Positions 54,308-63,394 of a stretch of DNA of 64,000 bases are shown here, piece after piece. Position 1 is the stretch's first letter. Every line of letters begins with the position of its first letter. The notes under the pieces were generated by a model. It was not told where the DNA came from and searched no databases. It saw only the letters and a program-made list of their open reading frames with translations. A program made the translations under genes and the position numbers. Origin of the DNA: Saprospiraceae bacterium (GTDB lineage Bacteria > Bacteroidota > Bacteroidia > Chitinophagales > Saprospiraceae); NCBI GenBank assembly GCA_016787525.1, contig JAEUUP010000012.1, positions 1-64,000 on the forward strand, given 5' to 3'.

Positions 54308-56119
54308 TTATTCCTTCACAAACTTCGCCACTTCCGAACCAACCCGAAGCAGATATGCCCCTTGTGGTAAAACAGAAACAGCTATCCGTTGGGCTGTTTT
54401 GCCACGCAGCACTTCTTGTCCCAAAAGATTGACGATAACAAAATCGTCGGTGTTGTCTGTTTCGACTGTCAAAAAGTCTTTGACCACGTTGGGATAGATT
54501 TTTAATGTGTGCGGTACTTTGGCAGATATAGAAATGACTTTTGACAGTGTCGCCATTCCATTGTAATCAATTTGACGTAAACGATAATAGTATCTTTTGT
54601 CTGTAGCTTCTAAATCATTAGTAGTTAACACATCAATGAATTCATAGATTGATGCTCTATTGTTCGATGCAACAAAACCGATTTCTTTCCAAATATTTCC
54701 TTTCAGCCTTTCTATAAAAAATCCTTTATTGTTGTATTCACTAACCGTTTGCCACGTAAGTATATTTTCTTTACCTCGATTCTGTCCTTCAAAAGAAAGA
54801 AGTTCAATTGGGATTGTGTTATTTATTTTAAAAAAATAAGCACTTCCAGCATCTACTAAGGTTGTTGTATTATTGGCATCTTCATCTTCAAAAGGGGCTC
54901 CAACAAGTATATATTCATTACTCATTGCTCCAGAAAAGCCAAATCTGTCATTCGCAGCTCTATCTGATGCAACGATTTTTTGGATTTGTGTCCACGTTCC
55001 CGCATTGTTTTTAAAAACATATGCACTTCCAGCTTTTGATTTAGGTTCACTGTTAACTTCATTATCATTGTCTTGACAAGCAGTAACAAGCAGATAATCT
55101 CCGTTTATAACCACATTATTACTAAATATGTCATTTGCAGAACGATCTGAGGCAACGATTTTTTGAACTTGTGTCCAAACACCATTATTATTTTTAAAAA
55201 CATAGGCACTACCTGACATGGCTAAATAATTATTCCCGTTCTCATCAGTACTATTCCTGAATGAACCGATGACCGCATTATTTCCTTCAATTGTTACATT
55301 TTGACCGAAAGCACTTCCCGATTCCCTATGTGCTGCGGTAATTTTTTGAATTAGTGTCCAAGTACCGCCAAGGTTTTTATAGATATAGGCACAACCTGCG
55401 TCTTCTAAACTATTATTTCCATTCGTATCCGTATCATTATATGGGGTGCCTATAACGGCAAAGTCTCCACTCATCTTTATACTCCAACCAAATAGATCTA
55501 TTTCTCTACGTATAGGTGCTACCATACTTTGAACTAAAGTCCAAATACCTGCTATATTTCTATAAACATAAACTTTACCTGTTCGATAGATGTAATTATT
55601 GAATTGTTCATCATAACTACAATTTGGCGAACTTACCATCAAATAATCTCCGCTTACTGTTAGGCTAAAACCGAAATTGTCTTGAGATTGTAAAGCAGGA
55701 TCTTTCAATTTTTGAACCTCAATCCATACACCGCCTATATTCTTAAAAATATAAACTCTTCCGTATATACCTATAGTTGGAGTACCAACAGTTCCTACAA
55801 AAGCGTAGTCTCCTACAATTTCTACTTTAAAACCGAACTGATCCAACAAATGGGAATCTGAAGGTACAATCCTTTGAATTTGTGTCCATGTACCGCCTAT
55901 GTTTTTAAAAATATCAGCAGTGCCTGAACTTGTAGTAGGATTTCCTGGGTCGTTTATAGACGCGATAATGGCATAGTCGCCACTTATCGCAACACTATAT
56001 CCAAACTCGTTATCGCGTACTCGGTTAGAACCGACTGTCTTTGCGACTTGATTCCAATTTTGAGCATTTAATTGAAAACTATTTAGACAGAATAGTAATG
56101 TAATAATGTTTAGTTTCAT
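54308..56119 (-). CDS. Secreted FG-GAP repeat protein with T9SS sorting domain
   Basis: This 603-residue protein has a signal peptide (residues 1-19, ending SFQLNAQ). Seven FG-GAP-like blades are visible (FGYSVAISGDYAII, FGFKVEIVGDYAFVG, FGFSLTVSGDYLMV, FGWSIKMSGDFAVI, FGQNVTIEGNNAVI, FSNNVVINGDYLLV, FGFSGAMSNEYILV), indicating an integrin-like beta-propeller (about 25-420). A fibronectin-like linker (IPIELLSFEGQN) follows. The type A sorting domain (about 525-603; LKIYPNVVKDFLTVE, ending VAKFVKE) closes the protein. It is predicted to be a surface protein. It has no internal dispersed word in 1.8 kb. Confidence 0.88.
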   Translation of the reverse strand: MKLNIITLLFCLNSFQLNAQNWNQVAKTVGSNRVRDNEFGYSVAISGDYAIIASINDPGNPTTSSGTADIFKNIGGTWTQIQRIVPSDSHLLDQFGFKVEIVGDYAFVGTVGTPTIGIYGRVYIFKNIGGVWIEVQKLKDPALQSQDNFGFSLTVSGDYLMVSSPNCSYDEQFNNYIYRTGKVYVYRNIAGIWTLVQSMVAPIRREIDLFGWSIKMSGDFAVIGTPYNDTDTNGNNSLEDAGCAYIYKNLGGTWTLIQKITAAHRESGSAFGQNVTIEGNNAVIGSFRNSTDENGNNYLAMSGSAYVFKNNNGVWTQVQKIVASDRSANDIFSNNVVINGDYLLVTACQDNDNEVNSEPKSKAGSAYVFKNNAGTWTQIQKIVASDRAANDRFGFSGAMSNEYILVGAPFEDEDANNTTTLVDAGSAYFFKINNTIPIELLSFEGQNRGKENILTWQTVSEYNNKGFFIERLKGNIWKEIGFVASNNRASIYEFIDVLTTNDLEATDKRYYYRLRQIDYNGMATLSKVISISAKVPHTLKIYPNVVKDFLTVETDNTDDFVIVNLLGQEVLRGKTAQRIAVSVLPQGAYLLRVGSEVAKFVKE

Positions 56120-56583
56120 AAATAAATAAAAATTTGTCTTATTGAATTTGTATTATTTCTTAATAATTTCTCCTTTAAAACTTTTATAATTAGTAAATAG
56201 AATATAATAACTTAGTCAAGGTGATTCTTTGAAGTAATTGGCATATACGTTCTTTAGCTCTCGTAACCCAACTTTTAAAATATAGCTTCTAATTCCATGT
56301 GTCGCCTCTTAAATCTATTTTTTGTTCTGCTTTTTACTGAGGGGAGTAAACGTACATGTCAGAGTCGTGCGGAATATTATGTTGCGCCTTTGTCCAAAGG
56401 ACTCCTATGGAGGAAAGACTTACGAGCGCGTACGTTTTTTGAAGAACCTTTGACAGCGATACCTTCGGCTTAGGAAGCCAGCATCGGTTCTACAAAGTTT
56501 TTCGGACAATTCCGTTCTTTAGTTTGGTATTTATGTGTTGTTTAATTGAATACCAGATGCTAGCGGGTAATTCAATCAATATT
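56120..56583. other. Spacer with degraded repeat sequence
   Basis: About 460 bases without a gene. A dispersed word lies at 56335. 56395-56416 has TCCAAAGGACTCCTATGGAG, similar to the 20-bp palindrome inserted at 57391. CGTACATGTC near 56352 and GCGCGTACG near 56427 could form a stem with a T run after it. Confidence 0.45.
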
Positions 56584-56982
56584 TTAACCAGTAATCACAA
56601 CTTTTCCTTCGATTTTAAAATGGTTAGATACCTTAATGGTTATATTTCCATTATCATCTTTTTCAATATCACAAATACATTGTTCATAACCAGTATTGGT
56701 TCTTAGGTATATGGTAGCAGTAGGATTTTTTCCCATTCCGTGTTTACGAGCATTTATTTCAATAATCGAAGTATCATTGAGTTCTTCCCAATCATTTAAA
56801 GAAAAATTTTGGGTATAAGAAGAAGGCATATATAAAGAGATTACAGATGCTAAAGCACTTAAAGCACCTGATATAAGACCTAAAATTGAACCTATACTAC
56901 TTCGATCAGTAATTGAATATAATATCCCAACTGAAATAATTAACAATACTATAGAAAAAAATTGAATTTGCTTTTTTTTCAT
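56584..56982 (-). CDS. Membrane protein with a C-terminal beta domain, unknown
   Basis: I start at the ATG at 56982 (MKKKQIQFFSIVLL), giving 132 residues. Two membrane segments (about 6-24 and 32-52, ILGLISGALSALASVISLY) precede a soluble region with ARKHGMGKNPTATIYLRTNTGYEQCICDIEKDDNGNITI. No family is recognised. It lies in an AT-rich region poor in the dispersed word and next to a methyltransferase remnant. Confidence 0.6.
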   Translation of the reverse strand: MKKKQIQFFSIVLLIISVGILYSITDRSSIGSILGLISGALSALASVISLYMPSSYTQNFSLNDWEELNDTSIIEINARKHGMGKNPTATIYLRTNTGYEQCICDIEKDDNGNITIKVSNHFKIEGKVVITG

Positions 56983-57007
56983 TACAATAACTTTAAAAGT
57001 TGTAAAT

Positions 57008-57154
57008 TCATTTGACCTTAGCATTTTTCACCAATCCATCATACAACTCAAACAAATACGCCACACGTTTTGCATCGCTTGTAAACTTCATCTTACCATA
57101 ACACGCATCTACGGCAGCATCTAAAACCGTGTGGGCGGCTTTCAAATCTTTGGG
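57008..57154 (-). pseudogene. C-terminal remnant of an MmeI-like DNA methyltransferase
   Basis: Read on the - strand, the frame before TGA (57008) gives PKDLKAAHTVLDAAVDACYG, then KFTSDAKRVAYLFELYDGL. This resembles the C-terminal tail (A/H-x-x-LDxAVDxxYG...RVxFLFELY) of MmeI-type restriction-modification proteins. A stop codon lies just upstream in frame and the rest of the gene is absent. A second short frame opening at 57200 (NNYEILKM) may be another fragment. Confidence 0.6.
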
Positions 57155-57450
57155 TTAGACACATAATTGCGACATTTTTAAAATTTCGTAATTGTTCATT
57201 CACTATAATTTTAAGTGACTATTTCATTTTTTGATGCTAAAAACAAAAGTATATTAGAATAGACACATCGCAAAAAAAGCAATTATTTCTCATACAACAA
57301 AACAGAAAATCTTTTGTCTGATAATAAATGTCAAAAAAAATTATAAATATATTCTCCGCACATACGTCACAGATTTTGATAAGCAACCCCTTCCAAAGGA
57401 ATCCTTCGGATCAGTATAAAAACGTTTACTACGATAAAAATCTGAATTTT
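57155..57450. other. AT-rich spacer with interrupted dispersed word
   Basis: No gene is seen. At 57387-57417 the dispersed word appears split: CCCC, then a 20-bp near-palindrome (57391-57410, TCCAAAGGA...TCCTTCGGA), then TCAGTAT. Confidence 0.5.
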
Positions 57451-57876
57451 ACTCTGTGCAACTCACTTTTTACAGAGTAAAAAGTCTTTTTACTCTGTGC
57501 AGCTTACTTTTTACAGAGTAAAAAGTCTTTTTACTCTGTGCAACTCACTTTTTACAGAGTAAAAAGTCTTTTTACTCTGTGCAACTCACTTTTTACAGAG
57601 TAAAAAGTCTTTTTACTCTGTGCAGCGCACTTTTTACAGAGTAAAAAGTCTTTTTACTCTGTGCAGCTTACTTTTTACAGAGTAAAAAGTCTATTTACTC
57701 CGTGCAACTCACTTTTTACAGAGTAAAAAGTCTTTTTACTCCGTGCAGCTCACTTTTTACAGAGTAAAAAGTCTTTTTACTCCGTGCAGCTTACTTTTTA
57801 CAGAGTAAAAAGTCTTTTTACTCTGTGCAGCTTACTTTTTACTCCGTGCAGCTCACTTTTTACAGAGTAAAAAGCC
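57451..57876. repeat. 41-bp palindromic satellite (about eleven units)
   Basis: ACTCTGTGCA or ACTCCGTGCA recurs at 57451, 57492, 57533, 57574, 57615, 57656, 57697, 57738, 57779 and 57820, a strict 41-bp period, with a truncated last unit at 57841. Each unit holds CTTTTTACAGAGTAAAAAG, a hairpin with an AGA loop. Neighbouring units can pair across ACAGAGTAAAAAGTCTTTTTACTCTG as a longer palindrome. Units differ only at a few positions (CAACTCA, CAGCTTA, CAGCGCA). There are no variable spacers, so this is not a CRISPR array. No gene is seen from 57877 to 58213. Confidence 0.92.
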
Positions 57877-58213
57877 ATAGTTTATGAGTTCTGCCCCCGA
57901 TAGAATTTTGTTCGTATTCTTTTCCCTTCTTCCATGTAAAACTTTTTGGTGTATAAAATACAAATGAGATACAGCAGGCGCATTTAGTATTTGAAGAAAT
58001 TCAATTCATTGCTTATGCAATTTTTAAGAATTTGCTAAACATGTTTTTATATGTCACAAATAACTATAATTTATATTTTTTTTATTAGAAAGAAAGAACA
58101 AATTGAAGGCGTAATGTAACAATTGTAGTTTGGATACTGACTCCATAATATCGTTTGTATTTTGTTGTTAATATGCCCTACAATATTTTAAAACCTATCT
58201 AAAATTGTTTAAA

Positions 58214-58837
58214 ATGAGCAATATCAATTGCACAGTAATCAAGCGCATCAAACAAGACGAGTTCAAAACCTTTGCAGACCTCGTCTATGACAGCACCAAC
58301 GGCAAGCCCGTTTATGCACCTTTCCAAACAGCTATCACGGATATGCAAGTCAAAGCAGATGTGTTCCAAATCGCTCTCATCAAAAGTAAAAATCGCGGAA
58401 AAAGCGAGATTGACGCTAAAAATGCCGCTTCCAACGATTTGTATCAGGCTTTGGTGCGCATCGCGAAACTGATGGATGCAGAGTGGCAAACCAATGAGTT
58501 CGATAGATTGAAAACGGACGCGGGTTTTACGCTCAACAAAACGCCTGAACGTCAGGAGGCTGTTACTTATGTCTTACCACCCTCGAGTTTTAAGGTTTAT
58601 AATGACAATCGTCGGGGTGTCGTCGTCGTGGAGTGGATAAAAGACGCAAACGCTGTGACAACGGCTTTTGAAACGCAACTCAATGACGGCGTTTGGCAAA
58701 ATGGTGTGTACAATGAAGGCAAAAAAATGGAAATGACGTTTCCTTTCGGCGCAAAATTGGTGATGCGCGCTAAAACCATCGGCCCTAATTTGTTGACAAG
58801 TGATTTTGTGGAATCGGATGTGGTGATGGTGAGTTAA
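58214..58837 (+). CDS. Hypothetical protein
   Basis: I start at the ATG at 58214 (MSNINCTVIKRIKQDEFK), giving 207 residues. The N-terminal half is helical and charged (DLVYDSTNGKPVYAPFQTAI, EIDAKNAASNDLYQALVRIAKLMDAEW). The second half is beta-like (YVLPPSSFKVYNDNRRGVVVVEWIKD, MTFPFGAKLVMRAKTIGPN), possibly a fibronectin-like module. No signal peptide and no family are recognised. It is followed by a strong inverted repeat. Confidence 0.65.
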   Translation: MSNINCTVIKRIKQDEFKTFADLVYDSTNGKPVYAPFQTAITDMQVKADVFQIALIKSKNRGKSEIDAKNAASNDLYQALVRIAKLMDAEWQTNEFDRLKTDAGFTLNKTPERQEAVTYVLPPSSFKVYNDNRRGVVVVEWIKDANAVTTAFETQLNDGVWQNGVYNEGKKMEMTFPFGAKLVMRAKTIGPNLLTSDFVESDVVMVS

Positions 58838-58852
58838 AAAGGTGATAAACAG

Positions 58853-58950
58853 CAGTCAACGGTGATCAACGACGATCAACGGCGGTCAACGGTGGTCAAC
58901 GACGGAGAAGTTTGGAACTTCTCCGTCGTTGACCACCGTTGACCACCGTT
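58853..58950 (+). terminator. Short tandem repeats leading into a 25-bp stem-loop
   Basis: GGTCAACGG-type decamers are repeated at about 58854-58900, then arms 58888-58912 and 58916-58940 form a perfect 25-bp stem with a TGG loop. GACCACCGTT is duplicated after it, and a TTTT stretch follows. It most likely terminates the preceding gene. Confidence 0.7.
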
Positions 58951-59075
58951 TTCGTTTAAATTAAATGTTTTAAAAAAAAACAAAAACTTTCTTGAAGACA
59001 TAGATGTTGTTGACGGAAGGAGCGAAAAGAAATAAATTGAAAACCTGATAATTAAGCCTAATAGAGAATAATAAG

Positions 59076-59714
59076 ATGAGAAATTTATCATTAGAAGAAG
59101 TGAAAAAATATTTTGAGCATAAAAACTATTTTATTCGAGGTGATTTTATTGATGAATATGATTTTGAGGATGACTATATAGATTATTATAAGAATTTTAT
59201 TTTTAGTTTTAATTACAATAAAAAAAGCTTTAATTATGTCTCCGATATAATTGATTTGGCAGCTTATTTCGAACTGTTCGATGAAGATTTGTATATAAAA
59301 TATAAAGGAATGCTAAGTGGAAGTTTTCATTTTGTGATAAAATTATCAATTATTAACTATATTGAACACAGGTTTTCTGTTGTGAGTGACTTTTCTTTGG
59401 AAGCATTCTTTTTGCAAATGCTAAATAGAAAGAATCATGTACTTGTAAAAAACCAAATACTTGTTTCTTTATTTTTTTTAACTAAAAAGGAACAGTATTT
59501 CAACCTTTTGTTATTGTCATTGAACAAAACAGATGATTGGAGAAGCATTTATAGAACTTTAAATCACTTTGTACACTATCCAATTGAAAAAGAACCTCTT
59601 CGGATTTTATTGGATAATATCAGAAACAAGCATAGTGAGAAAAATTTTGGAAAAGGTGTGACAGACCTTTTATTACAGTTAGAACACACCCTGATGACTC
59701 GGGAAGTTCATTAA
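59076..59714 (+). CDS. Hypothetical helical protein, immunity-protein-like
   Basis: This 212-residue, AT-rich protein is rich in Phe, Tyr and Asn. It has an acidic N-terminal part (DFIDEYDFEDDYIDYYKNF) and repeated helical pairs suggesting a HEAT-like fold (LKTDDWRSIYRTLNHFVHY-type segments). No signal peptide or family is recognised. Composition and context (next to broken genes) are reminiscent of orphan contact-inhibition immunity genes, which is only a guess. Confidence 0.55.
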   Translation: MRNLSLEEVKKYFEHKNYFIRGDFIDEYDFEDDYIDYYKNFIFSFNYNKKSFNYVSDIIDLAAYFELFDEDLYIKYKGMLSGSFHFVIKLSIINYIEHRFSVVSDFSLEAFFLQMLNRKNHVLVKNQILVSLFFLTKKEQYFNLLLLSLNKTDDWRSIYRTLNHFVHYPIEKEPLRILLDNIRNKHSEKNFGKGVTDLLLQLEHTLMTREVH

Positions 59715-59885
59715 ATTTACTGTAACTGCCACACTAAAAACAGATGTGCGGGGTTTGGTCTTTTTGATTGAACTCGTATTAATCAGAAGATAAAGATGGC
59801 GATTTAAAAATTAGCACTCGCAAAGTTACTCAAAAGAATATGTCTAACTTTAACCTTACTCTTTGCAAAACAAAAGTAGATAGAG

Positions 59886-60299
59886 ATGGGAAAGCATCAA
59901 CTTGACTTATCAGAAATAGCTATCATAACTTACGTAAAAATTAGTACATTGATTTTTATATTGTTTATAAGCTGTAATGTAACAGCAACAAATAATATAT
60001 TGAATTTGAGCAATGATTTTATAAAATGGAGAGAAGATAGCCTTGGTTGTAATTTAAGAAAATCTATTCAATACCAGTTATTATAATTTATTGGGCTAAA
60101 AAAATCAAGTGTACGGGAAGTTTTAGGATGCCCCAATTATTATTCAAGTAGAATAGATGGCTTAGAAATTTACTTTGTAGAGTGTATTCCTAAATTTATG
60201 CTGTCTGAAGACCTATTTAAAAAATATTCATTTTTGGGACAATGTTATGTTTATTACAACGCTGATACAGTAACTAATATCAGGCTAATAATGCCTTAG
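59886..60299 (+). pseudogene. Lipoprotein gene with an internal ochre stop
   Basis: The frame from ATG 59886 has a hydrophobic segment and lipobox-like LFISC (about residue 36). It reaches TAA at 60084-60086 and continues in the same frame for 70 more codons (LKKSSVREVLGCPNYYSSR...QCYVYYNADTVTNIRLIMP) to TAG at 60297. The second half has the look of SmpA/OmlA-type small lipoproteins (VREVLGxPxxY). A single nonsense mutation is the simplest explanation; a sequencing error or readthrough are alternatives. Confidence 0.65.
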
Positions 60300-60414
60300 T
60301 AATTGTAGGATCAATTATGGTTTCAAGTTACTGATGTTCTTAAAAAATTGAGCCACAAAATGTAAGACAAAACACCCCAAACGATAAAATCTACAACCGC
60401 TGTTTTTACACAAT

Positions 60415-60458
60415 ATACTGAGGGGTGTCTTTCACGCATGAAAGACACCCCTCAGTAT
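60415..60458. terminator. Perfect 20-bp stem made of two opposed dispersed words
   Basis: ATACTGAGGGG (60415) and CCCCTCAGTAT (60448) are joined by GTGTCTTTCA and its complement. They form a perfect 20-bp stem with a CGCA loop, 23 bases downstream of the - strand gene at 60482. This is how uptake-sequence pairs form terminators in Neisseria and Haemophilus. Confidence 0.85.
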
Positions 60459-60481
60459 ATCCGCTCACCGTTCGATGGTGC

Positions 60482-63394
60482 TTAGAAAGTGACGGTATTG
60501 ACCGTACTCGTTGCAGAAGATGTGAAAGTGGATTTTAGTGTCGCACCTGTTGTGGAATATGAACCACCCGTGTACAAACCCCAACCCGTCGAGTTGCCTA
60601 CAAAACTGCCGCCTGTATAAGTGCCGCCAAAATAAACTTTGTAGCTTGTGCTGGCTGCAACTGTTGAACTCGATACGTGGAAATAATACACGGCATTTTT
60701 GGGTGCGAAAGTAACGACTTCTGTTCCTGTTCCGTTTTCGATGTGCAGGAGGGATGCCGCAGGCAATTGCGCACTGGATTTCAAATACATACACCTTTGT
60801 GTCGAAGTGCTGTTCATGGCTTTGGTCATATTGGCGTTTGAGCCTGCCGAAATGAGCAATCCACCGTTGACATTGAAAGTGCCGTTGAAATCTATACCTT
60901 CTTCGGGCGAACTGGTAGGGCCGCAGACGATTGTTGTGCCACCTGTGATGGTGATATTGCCGTTGCTGTCTATCGCGTCACTACCCGCCACGATGACGAT
61001 ACCGCCTGTGATGTATAAATTGCTGCCGTCGTTTTGCTCTGTGCCACCCGATACTGTGCCATACGTGGCATTGATGCCGTCGTTGGACGATGTGATATTG
61101 GTAACACCGCCGCTGAATGTAATCGTTGGTGCTTCTATGCCTTCACCCATGCCTTGTGTCGTAGAGGTCGCATTGACGATGGTATTGCCGCCGCTGATAG
61201 TGACAGATATATCGGAGTGGATGCCGTCGTCTTTTGAGTTGATGGTATTGTTACCGTTGACGATGGCAACGGCTCCAGCCGAAACCACGGCTTTGGGGTG
61301 ACAATAATCTGTGCCAGACACCAAAAAGCGCGCGCCACTGGTTGTGATACTTAAAGTCGGACTACTGGTGGCGTTGCCGATTGTAATACCTTTGTCGGAA
61401 GTCAAACCCTTGCCGCCCGCACCTGAACAATTGGTCGTCAATGTGCCGCCTGTGACGACGATGGTTGAATCGGCTGTCAAAGCAGCAGGACTGTACGCAT
61501 CTTTCACACCTGTGGGCAATGTATAGGTCGTTCCGATGCCTGTGTTGGTAACGTTTACATTACCTGCTGTCATATTGATGTTTTTATTAGAAGAAATGCC
61601 CTTAAAACCTGCACCCGAACCTGTCACCACCACGGTTGCCCCAGAAAGATTGAGGTGAGCAGCCGACTTGATACCTGCACAGTAAGAAGGGATAGCACCC
61701 GAGCCTGATGTTTCTAAAACAACACCTCCTGTGGCAATGATGGTGACTGTACCGCCACTTAGAGCCATATCTTGCGCCGATTGGATACCTTTCGATTGAT
61801 TGCCATCTACTTTGCACTCGATACTACCGCCCTTGACAAACAAGGTACTGTCTGATTGGATGCACGTGCCGTTTTGGTTATTGACGGACAATGTCAAGCT
61901 GCCGTTGTTTATCGTTAAGATGCCTTCCGATTTGATACATTTAGCACCCGCATAGTCAGCCGTTGCCGTGCCGCTTGTACCCGAAACCAAAATTTGCGCA
62001 CCTGTATTTGTTATTTTGACGATTGGAGAACCGCCCGCACTGCCAATCGTCATATTGCCGTCGGCAGAAAGACCTTTACCCGCTGTGCCAGATACAGTCA
62101 AGGTAAATGTGCCGCCTGTAATCGTCAAATCGGCATCCGTTGTAAAACAAGATGAAGAGTAGCTGTCCAAAACCCCCGTAGATTTGGTATAAGCCGCACC
62201 TGTGCCAGCCGTATTGATGGTAAATACCCCCTCAGTAATGATAATGCCTTTGCCCGATGAAAAACCTTTACCGCCGTTTGACGCTGTTGTGATTGTGATA
62301 TTGTAAGTACCGCCATTGACTGTAATCAATGAATCCGATTTGACAGCTGTGGCATAAGCTGTTGTAAATCCGCTGCCAGAAGCCGTCAAAACAGCCGCAC
62401 CCGATACATTGGCAATCACTGAGCCGCCTGTGAATAAGACATCTCTCGCATTGATGCCTCTCGAAGCGGCACCTGAAAGGGTTAAGTTAGCAGTACCGCC
62501 ACTCATTGTGAAAAAGCCTTTGCCTGTCGTAATGCCTTTCGCACCGCTTGACGTTGACGCAACAGTGATTGAGCCTGCCGAAATAGAAACAGCACCATCA
62601 CCCGCATCAATGCCATCGCTCGAAGAAGTGATATTGACACTACCGCCAGACATGGTAAAACCCTCTGAGTGAAAACCATCCGTAGTGGCCGACGAAACGA
62701 TGATTGTGCCGTTTTGAACAGTAATCGTTGATGCTGCATTAATACCGTGTTTGACAACACCTGTCAGTTTTAATGTACCTGAATTGCTTATGACAACGGG
62801 TCCATTGGTGGTAATCGTACCGTTTTTGGTACTTGTGCTACCATCAGAAAGCGTATTGGTTGTACCCGCTGTCAATACAATATTGGCTGTTTTGGTCGTC
62901 GAAAGACTAAACACCGCACCACTTGGGTTGGTTAATGTCAAATTATTCAAAACCAATTTGACATCTTTATCGGTTGTCATTGACAAACTACCATTCGCGG
63001 TTGAACCCAAAATATTGTATTCCAAATTATCAATGCCCGAAGCAGCTGTCACTACCACCGTACCAGCTGTTGCCGTCATTGTCACGCCGCGTGTGGCATA
63101 AGGATTGATGATGGTTGCGTTTTCAGTACCGTTGTAGATGATATAGATTTTATCGAGATTGACAGTATTGGTCGTAAATGTGAGACTGTCAATGAATTTT
63201 TTTTGAATATTGAGTGTACTTGTCTCGCCTGTAATTTTAAATTTGGAATACGTATTATCCAATTGGATGCTGTCTATTGCCGATATTTCTTTGGCATACA
63301 TCGTATTGCCAGAGTTATGCACGATGATTTTTTGTTGGCCAAAAGCACAATTGACCAATACGGAAAAGATGATGATTAAGTATGAATTTTTCAT
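60482..63394 (-). CDS. Secreted beta-helix protein with Cthe_2159-like carbohydrate-binding domains
   Basis: This 970-residue protein has a signal peptide (residues 1-19, ending VNCAFGQ), a roughly 90-residue N-terminal domain, then a long right-handed beta-helix region. Recurrent motifs are FTMSGGSVNITSSSDGIDAGDG, SSGAKGITTGKG, GKGLSADGNMTIG and INSKDDGIHSD, as in the Cthe_2159/DUF4353 family of polygalacturonate-binding proteins. Acidic DG(I/F) turns are the likely Ca2+ sites. There is no T9SS sorting domain. The gene overlaps the upstream small T9SS gene by four bases (ATGA), so translation is coupled. A truncated paralogue of its last 56 residues lies at 53650. A dispersed word at 62227 encodes ITEG. 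Confidence 0.85.
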   Translation of the reverse strand: MKNSYLIIIFSVLVNCAFGQQKIIVHNSGNTMYAKEISAIDSIQLDNTYSKFKITGETSTLNIQKKFIDSLTFTTNTVNLDKIYIIYNGTENATIINPYATRGVTMTATAGTVVVTAASGIDNLEYNILGSTANGSLSMTTDKDVKLVLNNLTLTNPSGAVFSLSTTKTANIVLTAGTTNTLSDGSTSTKNGTITTNGPVVISNSGTLKLTGVVKHGINAASTITVQNGTIIVSSATTDGFHSEGFTMSGGSVNITSSSDGIDAGDGAVSISAGSITVASTSSGAKGITTGKGFFTMSGGTANLTLSGAASRGINARDVLFTGGSVIANVSGAAVLTASGSGFTTAYATAVKSDSLITVNGGTYNITITTASNGGKGFSSGKGIIITEGVFTINTAGTGAAYTKSTGVLDSYSSSCFTTDADLTITGGTFTLTVSGTAGKGLSADGNMTIGSAGGSPIVKITNTGAQILVSGTSGTATADYAGAKCIKSEGILTINNGSLTLSVNNQNGTCIQSDSTLFVKGGSIECKVDGNQSKGIQSAQDMALSGGTVTIIATGGVVLETSGSGAIPSYCAGIKSAAHLNLSGATVVVTGSGAGFKGISSNKNINMTAGNVNVTNTGIGTTYTLPTGVKDAYSPAALTADSTIVVTGGTLTTNCSGAGGKGLTSDKGITIGNATSSPTLSITTSGARFLVSGTDYCHPKAVVSAGAVAIVNGNNTINSKDDGIHSDISVTISGGNTIVNATSTTQGMGEGIEAPTITFSGGVTNITSSNDGINATYGTVSGGTEQNDGSNLYITGGIVIVAGSDAIDSNGNITITGGTTIVCGPTSSPEEGIDFNGTFNVNGGLLISAGSNANMTKAMNSTSTQRCMYLKSSAQLPAASLLHIENGTGTEVVTFAPKNAVYYFHVSSSTVAASTSYKVYFGGTYTGGSFVGNSTGWGLYTGGSYSTTGATLKSTFTSSATSTVNTVTF

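Noticed and set aside
57451-57876. The 41-bp array as a CRISPR
   Set aside because: Units are contiguous, near-identical along their whole length and have no variable spacers; no cas genes are nearby.
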